From Eledone cirrhosa (taxonomy: Eukaryota; Mollusca; Cephalopoda; Octopoda; Eledonidae): 64,000 nt of DNA. The stretch covers positions 11,712,506-11,776,505 of the forward strand of contig OZ024743.1 of the NCBI GenBank assembly GCA_964016885.1. The letters run 5' to 3'. A model generated the notes under the pieces. That model saw only the letters and a list, made by a program, of their open reading frames with translations. It was not told where the DNA came from and made no database searches. The position numbers and the translations under genes are program-made. This document shows positions 47,891-61,099 of this stretch, piece after piece; position 1 is the first letter of the stretch, and each line of letters opens with the position of its first letter.

Positions 47891-48766
47891 GGGATGATCT
47901 GGTACCCATTATTGTGTGAGATCGATTTCCACACTTAGTGTTGATTTAATATTTTCTTTCGTTTTGAGTCCATATTTTCATGTGAAATATTTAATTAAGT
48001 AATAGTGACATACCTGTAGCGAGGAAAATTTTTTCACGGTTGATTTTCCGAAAACTGCGGCCACCTGGGCATTGACCTATGACCTGCGTGATATCACTTT
48101 CGTCTATGAAAGAATCTCGACGTCCAATTAAACATGTCTAAGTAACGAACCATCGTTAAAAAGATTAGCTGGGAATTCGGCTTGTCCAGTCTGCAAAGTT
48201 TCGCCTCTTTTCTCTGCAGGAAAAATTCGCTTATTACGAGATTTCACCATGAGACATTTTGTTTTGACAAATCCTTGCATATTTAAAAAATATATACATT
48301 TTTTCCCGCCAACGATGTAGAAGTAACCGTTCCAAGTACACAGAGATAGATTTAATAACTCTATCCTATTGTACATTATCAATTGTATTTTTTGTGAAGT
48401 AAAGCTATTAATTAAATAAGTATTTTGATACCTGTCGTGTTTACATTTTCTCCGAACTTACCACAACAAATGGACTTCGCTTCATATATGTGTAACGGGG
48501 AATATTGACAGCTATGTCATTTGTATTTTTATTTCAATCTATCTATATTGTCAACATACTTGTTAGAGAAAAAAACTTTGCTATTATGTGATGTTATGTA
48601 CATCGTTTATTTTGATATAATTTCACGAGCTACATTATCATAGTTTTAGGACAATGTTTTCACTGAACAGGTTATATTTACTTAAATCTTCATATTTTCG
48701 AGCAACTATTCTATCGAAATTGATATTTTCAGCTGAAAGAAGTAATGGAACTATGTAGAGGTATCT

Positions 48767-48903
48767 AGAAAATTCGAGAAACATGTAGATCATTACAGAA
48801 TGTTGCAGAAATGGCTGGAAAATACTAGCGATGACGTCAAACTAGGAGGAAGAGGAGGTAACTCTCCAGTATAAATATTTGAATCGCTTAGCTTGTCACT
48901 CAA
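48767..48903 (+). promoter_or_regulatory. Heat-shock promoter of HSP70 copy 4
   Basis: HSE at 48767-48781, CRE at 48832-48839, TATA box at 48870-48877 and TCACTC at 48896-48901. The leader has one a-to-c change just before the start (tacatacatt), shared only with copy 5. Confidence 0.85.
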
Positions 48904-49120
48904 TATCTACACTAACAACTGCTGTAAACAACACGAGAAAGGAATCTTACTCGCGAAATATTTCTTCAACTTATACATTCTACGAAGCAAAAGTTATCTA
49001 CATATCTTCGAGTTATATAACAGAAATACAAACTAACAACAAGAAAAGATAATCAAGAAGAAAGAAGTCGAACAAGCTATTTATTTACATATTTGAAGAA
49101 GAGTACATACATTAAGAATA

Positions 49121-51028
49121 ATGGTGAAAACGCCTGCTATTGGTATCGATCTGGGAACAACCTATTCTTGTGTAGGTGTGTTTCAACATGGCAAAGTAGA
49201 AATCATTGCCAACGACCAAGGAAACAGGACAACTCCAAGCTACGTGGCTTTCACGGAGGCCGAAAGACTGGTGGGCGATGCAGCGAAAAACCAAGCGACC
49301 CTCAACCCCGAGAACACTGTGTTTGATGCTAAACGTTTAATTGGACGCCACTTTAACGATACTTCCGTACAACAAGACATGAAGCATTGGCCATTCGGAG
49401 TGGTGAACAAAAATGGTAACAAACCACATGTGCAAGTGGAGTACAAGGGAGAGCAAAAGCAGTTTTCGCCCGAAGAGATTAGTTCGATGGTATTGAGTAA
49501 AATGAAGGAGACAGCCGAGTCTTACCTGGGTTGTGAAGTTAAAGACGCAGTAGTAACAGTACCAGCTTACTTTAACGACTCTCAAAGACAGGCAACGAAA
49601 GATGCAGCCAGTATAGCTGGTCTGAATGTGTTGAGAATTGTGAACGAACCAACGGCCGGCGCGCTCGCTTACGGTCTCGAGAAAAACTTATCTGGTGAGA
49701 AGAACGTTCTAATCTTTGACTTGGGTGGTGGTACATTCGACGTTTCCATCTTGACAATTGATCAGGGATCTCTTTTCGAGGTGAAAGCTACAGCTGGTGA
49801 CACACATCTGGGTGGAGAAGACTTCGATAACCGGCTCGTTGATCACTTTGCCGACGAATTCAAACGTAAACACAAGAAACATATCAAAGAAAATCCACGT
49901 TCTATCAGACGTCTGCGTACAGCATGCGAACGAGCCAAACGAACCCTATCGAGCAGTACAGAAGCTTCAGTAGAACTGGATTCTCTCTATGAAGGCATTG
50001 ATTTTTACTCGAAGATTACCAGAGCACGCTTCGAGGATCTTTGCAGTGACCTCTTCCGATCCACTTTAGAACCAGTTGAGAAAGCACTGCGAGACGCCAA
50101 GTTTGATAAATCGAGCATTCATGACATTGTGTTGGTCGGTGGATCAACACGCATTCCAAAGATCCAGAAATTACTTCAGGACTTCATGCAAGGAAAGCCG
50201 ATCAACAAATCTATCAATCCAGACGAAGCTGTTGCCTACGGAGCTGCCGTACAAGCTGCAGTTCTCTCTGGAGACATGAGTGATTCCATCAAAGACGTAC
50301 TACTTGTAGATGTAGCGCCTTTGTCGCTTGGAATAGAAACGGCTGGTGGTGTGATGACTAAACTTATCGAGCGTAACAGCAGAATCCCGTGTAAAACATC
50401 CGATGTATTCACTACCTATTCAGATAACCAGCCGGGTGTGTCTATTCAGGTATTCGAAGGAGAAAGAGCAATGACAAAAGACAACAACTGCCTCGGACGT
50501 TTCGAATTGAGTGGCATTCCACCAGCTCCTAGAGGTGTACCTCAAATAGAAGTCTCTTTTGATATGGATGCCAATGGAATACTTAACGTTTCTGCTGTTG
50601 ACAAAAGTACCGGCAAAAGCAACAAAATTACCATCACCAACGACAAAGGACGTTTGAGCAAAGAGGAAATCGAAAGAATGATCAATGAAGCTAAACAATA
50701 CGAGGCAGAAGACGAAAAACAACGACAACGTATTGCAGCTAAGAATCAGTTGGAACAATACATATTCAACGTGAAACAAGCACTCAATACAGACAACGAT
50801 AAACTATCCGAGCAAGTTAAAAATCAGGCTCTTGATATGTGTAACAAAACGTTAGATTGGATAGACAATAACAGTCTAGCAGAAACAGATGAATTTACCT
50901 ACAAACTGCAGGAAGCACAGAAATTCTGCTCTCCAATAATGTCGAAACTACACACATCATCTAATTCTAACAAAAATAATTCCACATCACAACCAACCAG
51001 TGGACCAACGATTGAAGAAATGGACTAA
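49121..51028 (+). CDS. Hsp70: Heat shock protein 70, array copy 4 (EEMD tail, Thr212)
   Basis: Full-length intronless HSP70. Its protein matches copy 5 at both variable sites (Thr212, Met634), and both share the leader variant and the spacer substitutions gagacattttg and ttccaagtac. Copies 4 and 5 are therefore the most recent duplicates. The signatures, linker and lid are unchanged. An out-of-frame upstream reading frame opened by the leader change has no ATG and is not considered coding. Confidence 0.97.
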   Translation: MVKTPAIGIDLGTTYSCVGVFQHGKVEIIANDQGNRTTPSYVAFTEAERLVGDAAKNQATLNPENTVFDAKRLIGRHFNDTSVQQDMKHWPFGVVNKNGNKPHVQVEYKGEQKQFSPEEISSMVLSKMKETAESYLGCEVKDAVVTVPAYFNDSQRQATKDAASIAGLNVLRIVNEPTAGALAYGLEKNLSGEKNVLIFDLGGGTFDVSILTIDQGSLFEVKATAGDTHLGGEDFDNRLVDHFADEFKRKHKKHIKENPRSIRRLRTACERAKRTLSSSTEASVELDSLYEGIDFYSKITRARFEDLCSDLFRSTLEPVEKALRDAKFDKSSIHDIVLVGGSTRIPKIQKLLQDFMQGKPINKSINPDEAVAYGAAVQAAVLSGDMSDSIKDVLLVDVAPLSLGIETAGGVMTKLIERNSRIPCKTSDVFTTYSDNQPGVSIQVFEGERAMTKDNNCLGRFELSGIPPAPRGVPQIEVSFDMDANGILNVSAVDKSTGKSNKITITNDKGRLSKEEIERMINEAKQYEAEDEKQRQRIAAKNQLEQYIFNVKQALNTDNDKLSEQVKNQALDMCNKTLDWIDNNSLAETDEFTYKLQEAQKFCSPIMSKLHTSSNSNKNNSTSQPTSGPTIEEMD

Positions 51029-51249
51029 GACATTTATTCACTGATAAACTTTTTCTAAAATACTGTAATATATCTGTAACTGTATAGTCTACTGTTCTCA
51101 CATCTCACACAATATCACATTACATGATTCTTGAAGATATTCTGGTTAATATCTTTTCAACAACGTCGTGTACTCTCATTATTTATTTTATATATAATAT
51201 ATTGTAAACAACTTCGAAACCTCATATTATTTTTATATTTATTATAAAC

Positions 51250-51255
51250 AATAAA
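51250..51255 (+). terminator. Poly(A) signal AATAAA, copy 4
   Basis: Conserved, 222 bp past the stop. Confidence 0.75.
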
Positions 51256-51559
51256 TTATATTTTCTTTTCCAACACTTTCGATGTTATCTTATTTTTGCT
51301 TATTCTTTGTTACATCTAAATGTTGCTATTGTTATGTCATGCCCGGCCGCTTCCTTTTCGTACTGGTCCCCGTCGACCTCTCATGTGTCCTTAAATCTAC
51401 ATTTAAAGAATCTGAAAGCAAAAGGTTCGGCAACGTTATATGTCTTGATCACCAGAACCGTGAGGTGTCCCAAATAGCAAAGCATTGTTCTAGTGTGAAC
51501 AAGGATGTTGAGTGAAAATATGTCTGAGATAACTCAGGTGCAGGATCAGTTGCTCCGAA

Positions 51560-52025
51560 GAAAATGCTGGGACTGGGCATTATAAGAGGTTGATGAATCT
51601 GGAGAATAGGTGGAAACAAGAGACATCATCCGCAGTTGACTAAATAGAGAGACCAACTGTCTATATTGACAGTTACAGGACCAAAGAAGCAATCAGAGAA
51701 AACATGTAAAAGCAGCTGGAGTGTTAGATATATTTTCTTAGATGCTAAAATCTTCTGTTGAGGTTGGAGTCGAGCATTCTTACCAATAATCAATTAGGTA
51801 ATACATCTGTTGTCATACCCAACAGCTGGTGTAACAGCATAATCTATAATTGCTACAGGGGAAAATGTGATGCTCTAGAAATGAGTAACTATAGAGGCCT
51901 AAATCTGGTGGGCAGAGTAATGGAAGTGATGGAGTGATAGCCTAACAAATTAGAGAGAGAGAGAGAGAGAGAGAGAGCGGGGGGGGGGAGAGTGAGAGAG
52001 AGCGGGGGGGGGAGAGTGAGAGAGG

Positions 52026-52080
<55 letters not shown>

Positions 52081-52879
52081 CAAATTTGATGAGATGCAAT
52101 TTGGTTTTATACCAAGAAGGAGCACAACAGATATTTCCGAACTTGTGAGAGAATTACCGGAATAACACATAGTGATGTTAACGTATCTATAACTTGCTTT
52201 GTTGATGGTAGCTGTTTATCATTTTTTGATATCTGCCTTTTATTATAGTCCTCAATACCATAACAGGTCAGTTTATGGCCGGGTCACATATAAAAATCTT
52301 TAAGCTGGTGACCCACTTCTTATTGATGAATCTATGAAAGAGCTACAGAAAAGTCCCTATAGTAGAAACTGAACTTAGAGTCAGAGTAAACAAAGCAACA
52401 ATTCAATGCTGCAGTTAGTAAGAAAGAAGACATGGCTCCGGAGCCATTAGGGAACTGGCTATGTTTTATATGTAGAACATATGTAGATGTGAACTCTAAC
52501 GAATGTACATAATGTAAAACATTGGTAGATAAGGGATGCAGTAGGGTTCTGGGCAGACAAACAGAAAATGTAGAGGATTTACATGAATAATTATTTGTAA
52601 GAGACTGGGTGTAATAAACTTTCTTTAAACCATGTATGGACATATGAAGCGTATAGATGTAGATTGTGTGTGGAAAAGTGTCGGGTGTTCGAAGTAAAAG
52701 GAAGAAGTAGTAGACGGTCAAGGAAGACTGGACAGAAGATTTAGAGAGGTCTCAAAACGCAGAACGTGACAGAGGAGATGACGTGGGAATGTATTAGGTG
52801 AGAGGAAGTTGTATGGGAAAGGTATATCCCATCCTGGCAAGATTAGAGAATAGGACATAAATATATGATGATGATGATG
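51560..52879 (+). pseudogene. RTE-like LINE relic, spacer 4
   Basis: It carries gttggagtcgagcattc as in spacer 2. The GA tract is at 51952-52077 with the double G-run. Confidence 0.75.
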
Positions 52880-53443
52880 GTGTGTGTATCTGTGTGCGTG
52901 TATATCATATGTAGTAACAAAATATATCGGCCCTGTATATAAACATAAGCGAGAAGAAACACATCTCTCCGCGAGGAAATTACTTGGTATATTTCTCTGG
53001 CACTGTACATCAGACACTCCATTATCACCCCGGTCATCAGAAATAGACTAAAATAGTACATTTTAAAAAATTTGATGCTTATCTTCAAAATTTGCGCCTA
53101 ATAAAAATTCTACTTTAGTTTTTCGTGTTTTTTATGTCTTCGGTGTTGTCAACCTCCAAAATGACAAAGTTTCCATCAATAACAAACCATCATATTTTAT
53201 CCAGTAAAACATGTGTTGTGCAATTCCTTCATTTAAAAAAATGTTATGATATTAGGGAGATTTGACTGCTATGTCTAGCGAGTCTGCACAGGTTCACATC
53301 TTGACATAATTATGATTTTATCGGCTGAAAAGGGAAATCATTTTGTTTATGAAACTGAGCTACGAATGTGTTAGGAAACTATGAAGTGATATAAAGGTGT
53401 CACCTTCGTCAGCGAGCGCGAAATTTTCAGTGAATGGGTTGAT

Positions 53444-54048
53444 GTTCAGCCTGTAGAACAACCTGTGGCTTCCTCAGTTTAGAAGTGCTCCACATTAGCA
53501 TTGCACTGAGAATGGGAAATGATGTTTGTGGATTACTAAAATGTCACTTTGGTTGGCCTCTCGACTCCACAGCTGTCCATGATTTGTTTGAATGCTGTTC
53601 ATTTCTCTGGCCATACCGTACTAAACGTAATTATTAAGCGGACCTTGACTCGGGTAAATATTCCTTCAATTCTGTAGCCGGCTGGATTGTCCAGAGTTGA
53701 TTGAAAGACATCAGACGGTTTTACTCTGGGTAAGAGGTAGATATGTTGCAATAGCTTGATACTTTCCTCAATAAAGTTTCTTTCACACTATCAAGCGGTT
53801 ACCATGAAGCCGACCTTGATGGTCTCATAGATAAGTTACCATTGTGATTCGGCGTTCGAGTCACCAATATGTCTGAGATTTTGACATATCAAACGGCCAT
53901 CTCTTTATTCTCGAGTCCCGAACACAAAGGGAAGCAAGACTCATAAATTATCTGCTCCCACATTAAATTTAGCAATTGTAGAGTTCATACTGACTAGCTA
54001 ATATGTAATGGTCAACTGTCTCACACACCGACCACTTTGGGTCTATCT

Positions 54049-54050
<2 letters not shown>
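53444..54050 (+). pseudogene. Second-family LINE C-terminal domain, spacer 4
   Basis: It matches the spacer 2 copy closely. A short CT run (54054-54081) follows. Confidence 0.7.
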
Positions 54051-54080
<30 letters not shown>

Positions 54081-54257
54081 CCGTCACTCTCCCTCTTTAG
54101 TCTACTTCTCTCTCAGCCAGGTCAACGAAATTTATCCCATCAAGAGAAATTTGGTAAATGCATCTTAAATAGAGTCTTTGCAAGTAAACATGTATATACG
54201 TCACACCTGATACAATACAGAGTTCTTTGTGTATTGTCATAACTTCGATGAAAGTTA

Positions 54258-54289
54258 TCTATATATATATGTAAAACTGAGGGTGTCTC

Positions 54290-54363
<74 letters not shown>

Positions 54364-54827
54364 TGTATGTGTGTGTGTCTATGAGTTTGATGCCTAAAAC
54401 TCGAGAAGTAACCAAGGGAATTTTTTTCAGACTTTACATGTGTATTACTTATGTTTCAGGGAGTGTTATGCACATAAATTTAACCTTTTGATTCCCTACG
54501 GCCCGCATCAGGTGAAATACTGCGTTTTTTTTTCAGCATTTTAGGGTTGTTTTGAGGCGTTACGTCTGACCGATTTTTCCGAAATATCAAGGCATATTAT
54601 GCACATAAAAAAAATTCATTTTCTTGATCCCTTAGGGCCCGTATTAGGTGAAAACCTGCATTTTCCCTTCTTCATCGAGGAACATCTTAAAGGTTATCCA
54701 GCCATCAGAGTATTCGGTTTATTTTCTTTACATATTGTCCAGACATGCAGTTTTTCCACGATTAGGTCTGTTGGCGGCCCGCGTTCCAAAATACCTTATC
54801 CCGTGCAACGTCGGGTACCACTGCTAG
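54258..54827 (+). mobile_element. Non-autonomous Helitron, spacer 4
   Basis: This is the last Helitron in the array, with TC and CTAG termini and a TG tract at 54290-54380. Confidence 0.8.
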
Positions 54828-55144
54828 TATTTAATAAATTAGTAACATAGAGGCTTTGTGTTATTGTGGTTTATATATTTCATTTTCTATGTGATCAAGG
54901 TAAATCACTTACCCAGGGAACCATCACAAGACCATCATCATCATAATCAGCACTGTTATACACTTACTGGTACACCCGCTATCTCTGTTCACACTATATC
55001 AGGCACATCAAACTTCTTTTGCCTACACTCTACACAACAGTGACCACATCACTGAGCACTCCACAAGTGAGTACAGACACAACAACCGAATCAACACCAC
55101 AACACCACCAACCATCATAGCACCATACTTGCTATAATTGGTAA

Positions 55145-55465
55145 TGAGGGCCGCCACAGTCATTGATTCTTTCGCTCCTTCCTACATTCTGGGTGCTACA
55201 TTAAATGTGAGGGCCACTGTTTCCCTAGCCGAACGGAATAAAAGACTAAAATACTGGCAATTATCGATATTATTTCCAGGTTGTGGCGTTGGAGACGTTT
55301 GGGGGTAACTGAACCGCTGGCAACAGAGCTCGTGTCATAGTTTACGGCTAGCTTTACCATGGAATCAGGTGTCGTCCACCGGGCTGCTCCCTTATTCCAC
55401 CACCTTAACCCCGCTCCCACACGCAGTAAAGCTGCTAGTGTGTTGGCTTGCCTCAAATGGTATAC
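55145..55465 (+). pseudogene. Second-family LINE 3' end, spacer 4
   Basis: It is nearly identical to the spacer 3 copy. Confidence 0.7.
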
Positions 55466-56343
55466 GAGGGATGATCTGGTACCCATTATTGTGTGAGATC
55501 GATTTCCACACTTAGTGTTGATTTAATATTTTCTTTCGTTTTGAGTCCATATTTTCATGTGAAATATTTAATTAAGTAATAGTGACATACCTGTAGCGAG
55601 GAAAATTTTTTCACGGTTGATTTTCCGAAAACTGCGGCCACCTGGGCATTGACCTATGACCTGCGTGATATCACTTTCGTCTATGAAAGAATCTCGACGT
55701 CCAATTAAACATGTCTAAGTAACGAACCATCGTTAAAAAGATTAGCTGGGAATTCGGCTTGTCCAGTCTGCAAAGTTTCGCCTCTTTTCTCTGCAGGAAA
55801 AATTCGCTTATTACGAGATTTCACCATGAGACATTTTGTTTTGACAAATCCTTGCATATTTAAAAAATATATACATTTTTTCCCGCCAACGATGTAGAAG
55901 TAACCGTTCCAAGTACACAGAGATAGATTTAATAACTCTATCCTATTGTACATTATCAATTGTATTTTTTGTGAAGTAAAGCTATTAATTAAATAAGTAT
56001 TTTGATACCTGTCGTGTTTACATTTTCTCCGAACTTACCACAACAAATGGACTTCGCTTCATATATGTGTAACGGGGAATATTGACAGCTATGTCATTTG
56101 TATTTTTATTTCAATCTATCTATATTGTCAACATACTTGTTAGAGAAAAAAACTTTGCTATTATGTGATGTTATGTACATCGTTTATTTTGATATAATTT
56201 CACGAGCTACATTATCATAGTTTTAGGACAATGTTTTCACTGAACAGGTTATATTTACTTAAATCTTCATATTTTCGAGCAACTATTCTATCGAAATTGA
56301 TATTTTCAGCTGAAAGAAGTAATGGAACTATGTAGAGGTATCT

Positions 56344-56480
56344 AGAAAATTCGAGAAACATGTAGATCATTACAGAATGTTGCAGAAATGGCTGGAAAAT
56401 ACTAGCGATGACGTCAAACTAGGAGGAAGAGGAGGTAACTCTCCAGTATAAATATTTGAATCGCTTAGCTTGTCACTCAA
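56344..56480 (+). promoter_or_regulatory. Heat-shock promoter of HSP70 copy 5
   Basis: HSE at 56344-56358, CRE at 56409-56416, TATA box at 56447-56454 and TCACTC at 56473-56478, all unchanged. The leader has the copy 4 type tacatacatt. Confidence 0.85.
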
Positions 56481-56697
56481 TATCTACACTAACAACTGCT
56501 GTAAACAACACGAGAAAGGAATCTTACTCGCGAAATATTTCTTCAACTTATACATTCTACGAAGCAAAAGTTATCTACATATCTTCGAGTTATATAACAG
56601 AAATACAAACTAACAACAAGAAAAGATAATCAAGAAGAAAGAAGTCGAACAAGCTATTTATTTACATATTTGAAGAAGAGTACATACATTAAGAATA

Positions 56698-58605
56698 ATG
56701 GTGAAAACGCCTGCTATTGGTATCGATCTGGGAACAACCTATTCTTGTGTAGGTGTGTTTCAACATGGCAAAGTAGAAATCATTGCCAACGACCAAGGAA
56801 ACAGGACAACTCCAAGCTACGTGGCTTTCACGGAGGCCGAAAGACTGGTGGGCGATGCAGCGAAAAACCAAGCGACCCTCAACCCCGAGAACACTGTGTT
56901 TGATGCTAAACGTTTAATTGGACGCCACTTTAACGATACTTCCGTACAACAAGACATGAAGCATTGGCCATTCGGAGTGGTGAACAAAAATGGTAACAAA
57001 CCACATGTGCAAGTGGAGTACAAGGGAGAGCAAAAGCAGTTTTCGCCCGAAGAGATTAGTTCGATGGTATTGAGTAAAATGAAGGAGACAGCCGAGTCTT
57101 ACCTGGGTTGTGAAGTTAAAGACGCAGTAGTAACAGTACCAGCTTACTTTAACGACTCTCAAAGACAGGCAACGAAAGATGCAGCCAGTATAGCTGGTCT
57201 GAATGTGTTGAGAATTGTGAACGAACCAACGGCCGGCGCGCTCGCTTACGGTCTCGAGAAAAACTTATCTGGTGAGAAGAACGTTCTAATCTTTGACTTG
57301 GGTGGTGGTACATTCGACGTTTCCATCTTGACAATTGATCAGGGATCTCTTTTCGAGGTGAAAGCTACAGCTGGTGACACACATCTGGGTGGAGAAGACT
57401 TCGATAACCGGCTCGTTGATCACTTTGCCGACGAATTCAAACGTAAACACAAGAAACATATCAAAGAAAATCCACGTTCTATCAGACGTCTGCGTACAGC
57501 ATGCGAACGAGCCAAACGAACCCTATCGAGCAGTACAGAAGCTTCAGTAGAACTGGATTCTCTCTATGAAGGCATTGATTTTTACTCGAAGATTACCAGA
57601 GCACGCTTCGAGGATCTTTGCAGTGACCTCTTCCGATCCACTTTAGAACCAGTTGAGAAAGCACTGCGAGACGCCAAGTTTGATAAATCGAGCATTCATG
57701 ACATTGTGTTGGTCGGTGGATCAACACGCATTCCAAAGATCCAGAAATTACTTCAGGACTTCATGCAAGGAAAGCCGATCAACAAATCTATCAATCCAGA
57801 CGAAGCTGTTGCCTACGGAGCTGCCGTACAAGCTGCAGTTCTCTCTGGAGACATGAGTGATTCCATCAAAGACGTACTACTTGTAGATGTAGCGCCTTTG
57901 TCGCTTGGAATAGAAACGGCTGGTGGTGTGATGACTAAACTTATCGAGCGTAACAGCAGAATCCCGTGTAAAACATCCGATGTATTCACTACCTATTCAG
58001 ATAACCAGCCGGGTGTGTCTATTCAGGTATTCGAAGGAGAAAGAGCAATGACAAAAGACAACAACTGCCTCGGACGTTTCGAATTGAGTGGCATTCCACC
58101 AGCTCCTAGAGGTGTACCTCAAATAGAAGTCTCTTTTGATATGGATGCCAATGGAATACTTAACGTTTCTGCTGTTGACAAAAGTACCGGCAAAAGCAAC
58201 AAAATTACCATCACCAACGACAAAGGACGTTTGAGCAAAGAGGAAATCGAAAGAATGATCAATGAAGCTAAACAATACGAGGCAGAAGACGAAAAACAAC
58301 GACAACGTATTGCAGCTAAGAATCAGTTGGAACAATACATATTCAACGTGAAACAAGCACTCAATACAGACAACGATAAACTATCCGAGCAAGTTAAAAA
58401 TCAGGCTCTTGATATGTGTAACAAAACGTTAGATTGGATAGACAATAACAGTCTAGCAGAAACAGATGAATTTACCTACAAACTGCAGGAAGCACAGAAA
58501 TTCTGCTCTCCAATAATGTCGAAACTACACACATCATCTAATTCTAACAAAAATAATTCCACATCACAACCAACCAGTGGACCAACGATTGAAGAAATGG
58601 ACTAA
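56698..58605 (+). CDS. Hsp70: Heat shock protein 70, array copy 5 (EEMD tail, Thr212)
   Basis: Full-length intronless HSP70 and the last intact gene of the array. The protein is indistinguishable from copy 4 by eye. The downstream spacer differs: it is the most rearranged one, sharing a GA-tract haplotype with spacer 1, so gene and 3' flank have different histories. The 3' UTR and poly(A) signal are normal. Confidence 0.97.
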   Translation: MVKTPAIGIDLGTTYSCVGVFQHGKVEIIANDQGNRTTPSYVAFTEAERLVGDAAKNQATLNPENTVFDAKRLIGRHFNDTSVQQDMKHWPFGVVNKNGNKPHVQVEYKGEQKQFSPEEISSMVLSKMKETAESYLGCEVKDAVVTVPAYFNDSQRQATKDAASIAGLNVLRIVNEPTAGALAYGLEKNLSGEKNVLIFDLGGGTFDVSILTIDQGSLFEVKATAGDTHLGGEDFDNRLVDHFADEFKRKHKKHIKENPRSIRRLRTACERAKRTLSSSTEASVELDSLYEGIDFYSKITRARFEDLCSDLFRSTLEPVEKALRDAKFDKSSIHDIVLVGGSTRIPKIQKLLQDFMQGKPINKSINPDEAVAYGAAVQAAVLSGDMSDSIKDVLLVDVAPLSLGIETAGGVMTKLIERNSRIPCKTSDVFTTYSDNQPGVSIQVFEGERAMTKDNNCLGRFELSGIPPAPRGVPQIEVSFDMDANGILNVSAVDKSTGKSNKITITNDKGRLSKEEIERMINEAKQYEAEDEKQRQRIAAKNQLEQYIFNVKQALNTDNDKLSEQVKNQALDMCNKTLDWIDNNSLAETDEFTYKLQEAQKFCSPIMSKLHTSSNSNKNNSTSQPTSGPTIEEMD

Positions 58606-58826
58606 GACATTTATTCACTGATAAACTTTTTCTAAAATACTGTAATATATCTGTAACTGTATAGTCTACTGTTCTCACATCTCACACAATATCACATTAC
58701 ATGATTCTTGAAGATATTCTGGTTAATATCTTTTCAACAACGTCGTGTACTCTCATTATTTATTTTATATATAATATATTGTAAACAACTTCGAAACCTC
58801 ATATTATTTTTATATTTATTATAAAC

Positions 58827-58832
58827 AATAAA
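58827..58832 (+). terminator. Poly(A) signal AATAAA, copy 5
   Basis: Conserved, 222 bp past the stop. Confidence 0.75.
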
Positions 58833-59134
58833 TTATATTTTCTTTTCCAACACTTTCGATGTTATCTTATTTTTGCTTATTCTTTGTTACATCTAAATGT
58901 TGCTATTGTTATGTCATGCCCGGCCGCTTCCTTTTCGTACTGGTCCCCCTCGACCTCTCATGTGTCCTTAAATCTACATTTAAAGAATCTGAAAGCAAAA
59001 GGTTCGGCAACGTTATATGTCTTGATCACCAGAACCGTGAGGTGTCCCAAATAGCAAAGCATTGTTCTAGTGTGAACAAGGATGTTGAGTGAAAATATGT
59101 CTGAGATAACTCAGGTGCAGGATCAGTTGCTCTG

Positions 59135-59579
59135 AAGAAAGTGCTGGGACTGGGCATTATAAGAGGTTGATGAATCTGGAGAATAGGTGGAAACAAGAGA
59201 CATCATCCGCAGTTGACTAAATAGAGAGACCAACTGTCTATATTGACAGTTACAGGACCAAAGAAGCAATCAGAGAAAACATGTAAAAGCAGCTGGAGTG
59301 TTAGAAATATTTTCTTAGATGCTAAAATCTTCTGTTGAGGTTGGAGTCGAGTATTCTTACCAATAATCAATTAAGCAATACATCTGTTGTCATACCCAAC
59401 AGCTGGTGTAACAGCATAATCTATAATTGCTACAGGGGAAAATGTGATGCTCTAGAAATGAGTAACTATAGAGGCCTAAACCTGGTGAGCAAAGTAATGG
59501 AAGTGATGGAGTGATAGCCTAACTATTTAGAGAGAGAAAGAGAGAGAGAGAGAGATTGTGTGTGAGAGAGAGAGAGCGA

Positions 59580-59677
<98 letters not shown>

Positions 59678-60494
59678 CAAATTTGATGAGATGCAATTTG
59701 GTTTTATACCAAGAAGGAGCACAACAGATATTTCCGAACTTGTGAGAGAATTACCGGAATAACACATAGTGATGTTAACGTATCTATAACTTGCTTTGTT
59801 GATGGTAGCTGTTTATCATTTTTTGATATCTGCCTTTTATTATAGTCCTCAATACCATAACAGGTCAGTTTATGGCCGGGTCACATATAAAAATCTTTAA
59901 GCTGGTGACCCACTTCTTATTGATGAATCTATGAAAGAGCTACAGAAAAGTCCCTATAGTAGAAACTGAACTTAGAGTCAGAGTAAACAAAGCAACAATT
60001 CAATGCTGCAGTTAGTAAGAAAGAAGACATGGCTCCGGAGCCATTAGGGAACTGGCTATGTTTTATATGTAGAACATATGTAGATGTGAACTCTAACGAA
60101 TGTACATAATGTAAAACATTGGTAGATAAGGGATGCAGTAGGGTTCTGGGCAGACAAACAGAAAATGTAGAGGATTTACATGAATAATTATTTGTAAGAG
60201 ACTGGGTGTAATAAACTTTCTTTAAACCATGTATGGACATATGAAGCGTATAGATGTAGATTGTGTGTGGAAAAGAGTCGGGTGTTCGAAATAAAAGGAA
60301 GAAGTAGTAGACGGTCAAGGAAGACTGGACAGAAGATTTAGAGAGGTCTCAAAACGCAGAACGTGACAGAGGAGATGACGTGGGAATGTATTAGGTGAGA
60401 GGAAGTTGTATGGGAAAGGCATATCCCATCCTGGCAAGATTAGAGAATAGGACATAAATATATGATGATGATGATGGTGATGATGATGATGATG
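59135..60494 (+). pseudogene. RTE-like LINE relic, spacer 5
   Basis: The GA tract (59528-59674) has the spacer 1 haplotype (ctatttag, ttgtgtgtg). Divergence from the other spacers rises sharply after about 60490. The (ATG)n end is GTG-interrupted, as in spacer 2. Confidence 0.75.
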
Positions 60495-61099
60495 GTGTGT
60501 GTATGTGTGTTCGTGTATATCATATGTAGTAACAAATTATATCGACCCTGTATATAAATATGAGCGAGAAGAAACATCTCTCCGCGAGGAAATTACTGGG
60601 TATATTTCTCTGGCACTGTACATCAGACACTCCATTATCACCCCGGTCATCAGAAATAGACTAAAATAGTATTTGAGATACTAAAAAAGGTACATTATTA
60701 AGAATTTGACGCTATTCCTCAAAATTTGCTTCAAATTCTACTTTAGTTTTTCGTGTTTTCTATGTCTTCGTTGTTGTCAACCTCCAAGATGACAAATTTT
60801 CCATCAATAAGAAACGTTTTATTTTCTTCCCATCATATTTTATCCAGTAAAACATGTGTTGTGCAATTCCTTCATTTAAAAAATGTTATGATATTAGGGT
60901 GATTTGACTGCTACGTCTAGCGAGTCTGCACAGGTTCACATTTTGACTTAATTATGATATTATCGGCTGAAAAGGGGAATCATTTTGTTTATGAAAGTAT
61001 ATGAAACTGAGCTGCGAATGTGTTAGGAAACTGTGAAGTGATATAAAGGTGTCACCTTCGTCAGCGAGCGCGAAATTTTCAGTGAATGGGTTGATGTTC

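Noticed and set aside
49093..49326. Reading frame overlapping the start of HSP70 copies 4 and 5
   Set aside because: It appears because one leader base removed a stop, begins without ATG and is out of frame with HSP70.
59556..59762. Arg/Glu repeat protein (RERERE...)
   Set aside because: It is a translation of the GA microsatellite joined to a decayed LINE fragment.
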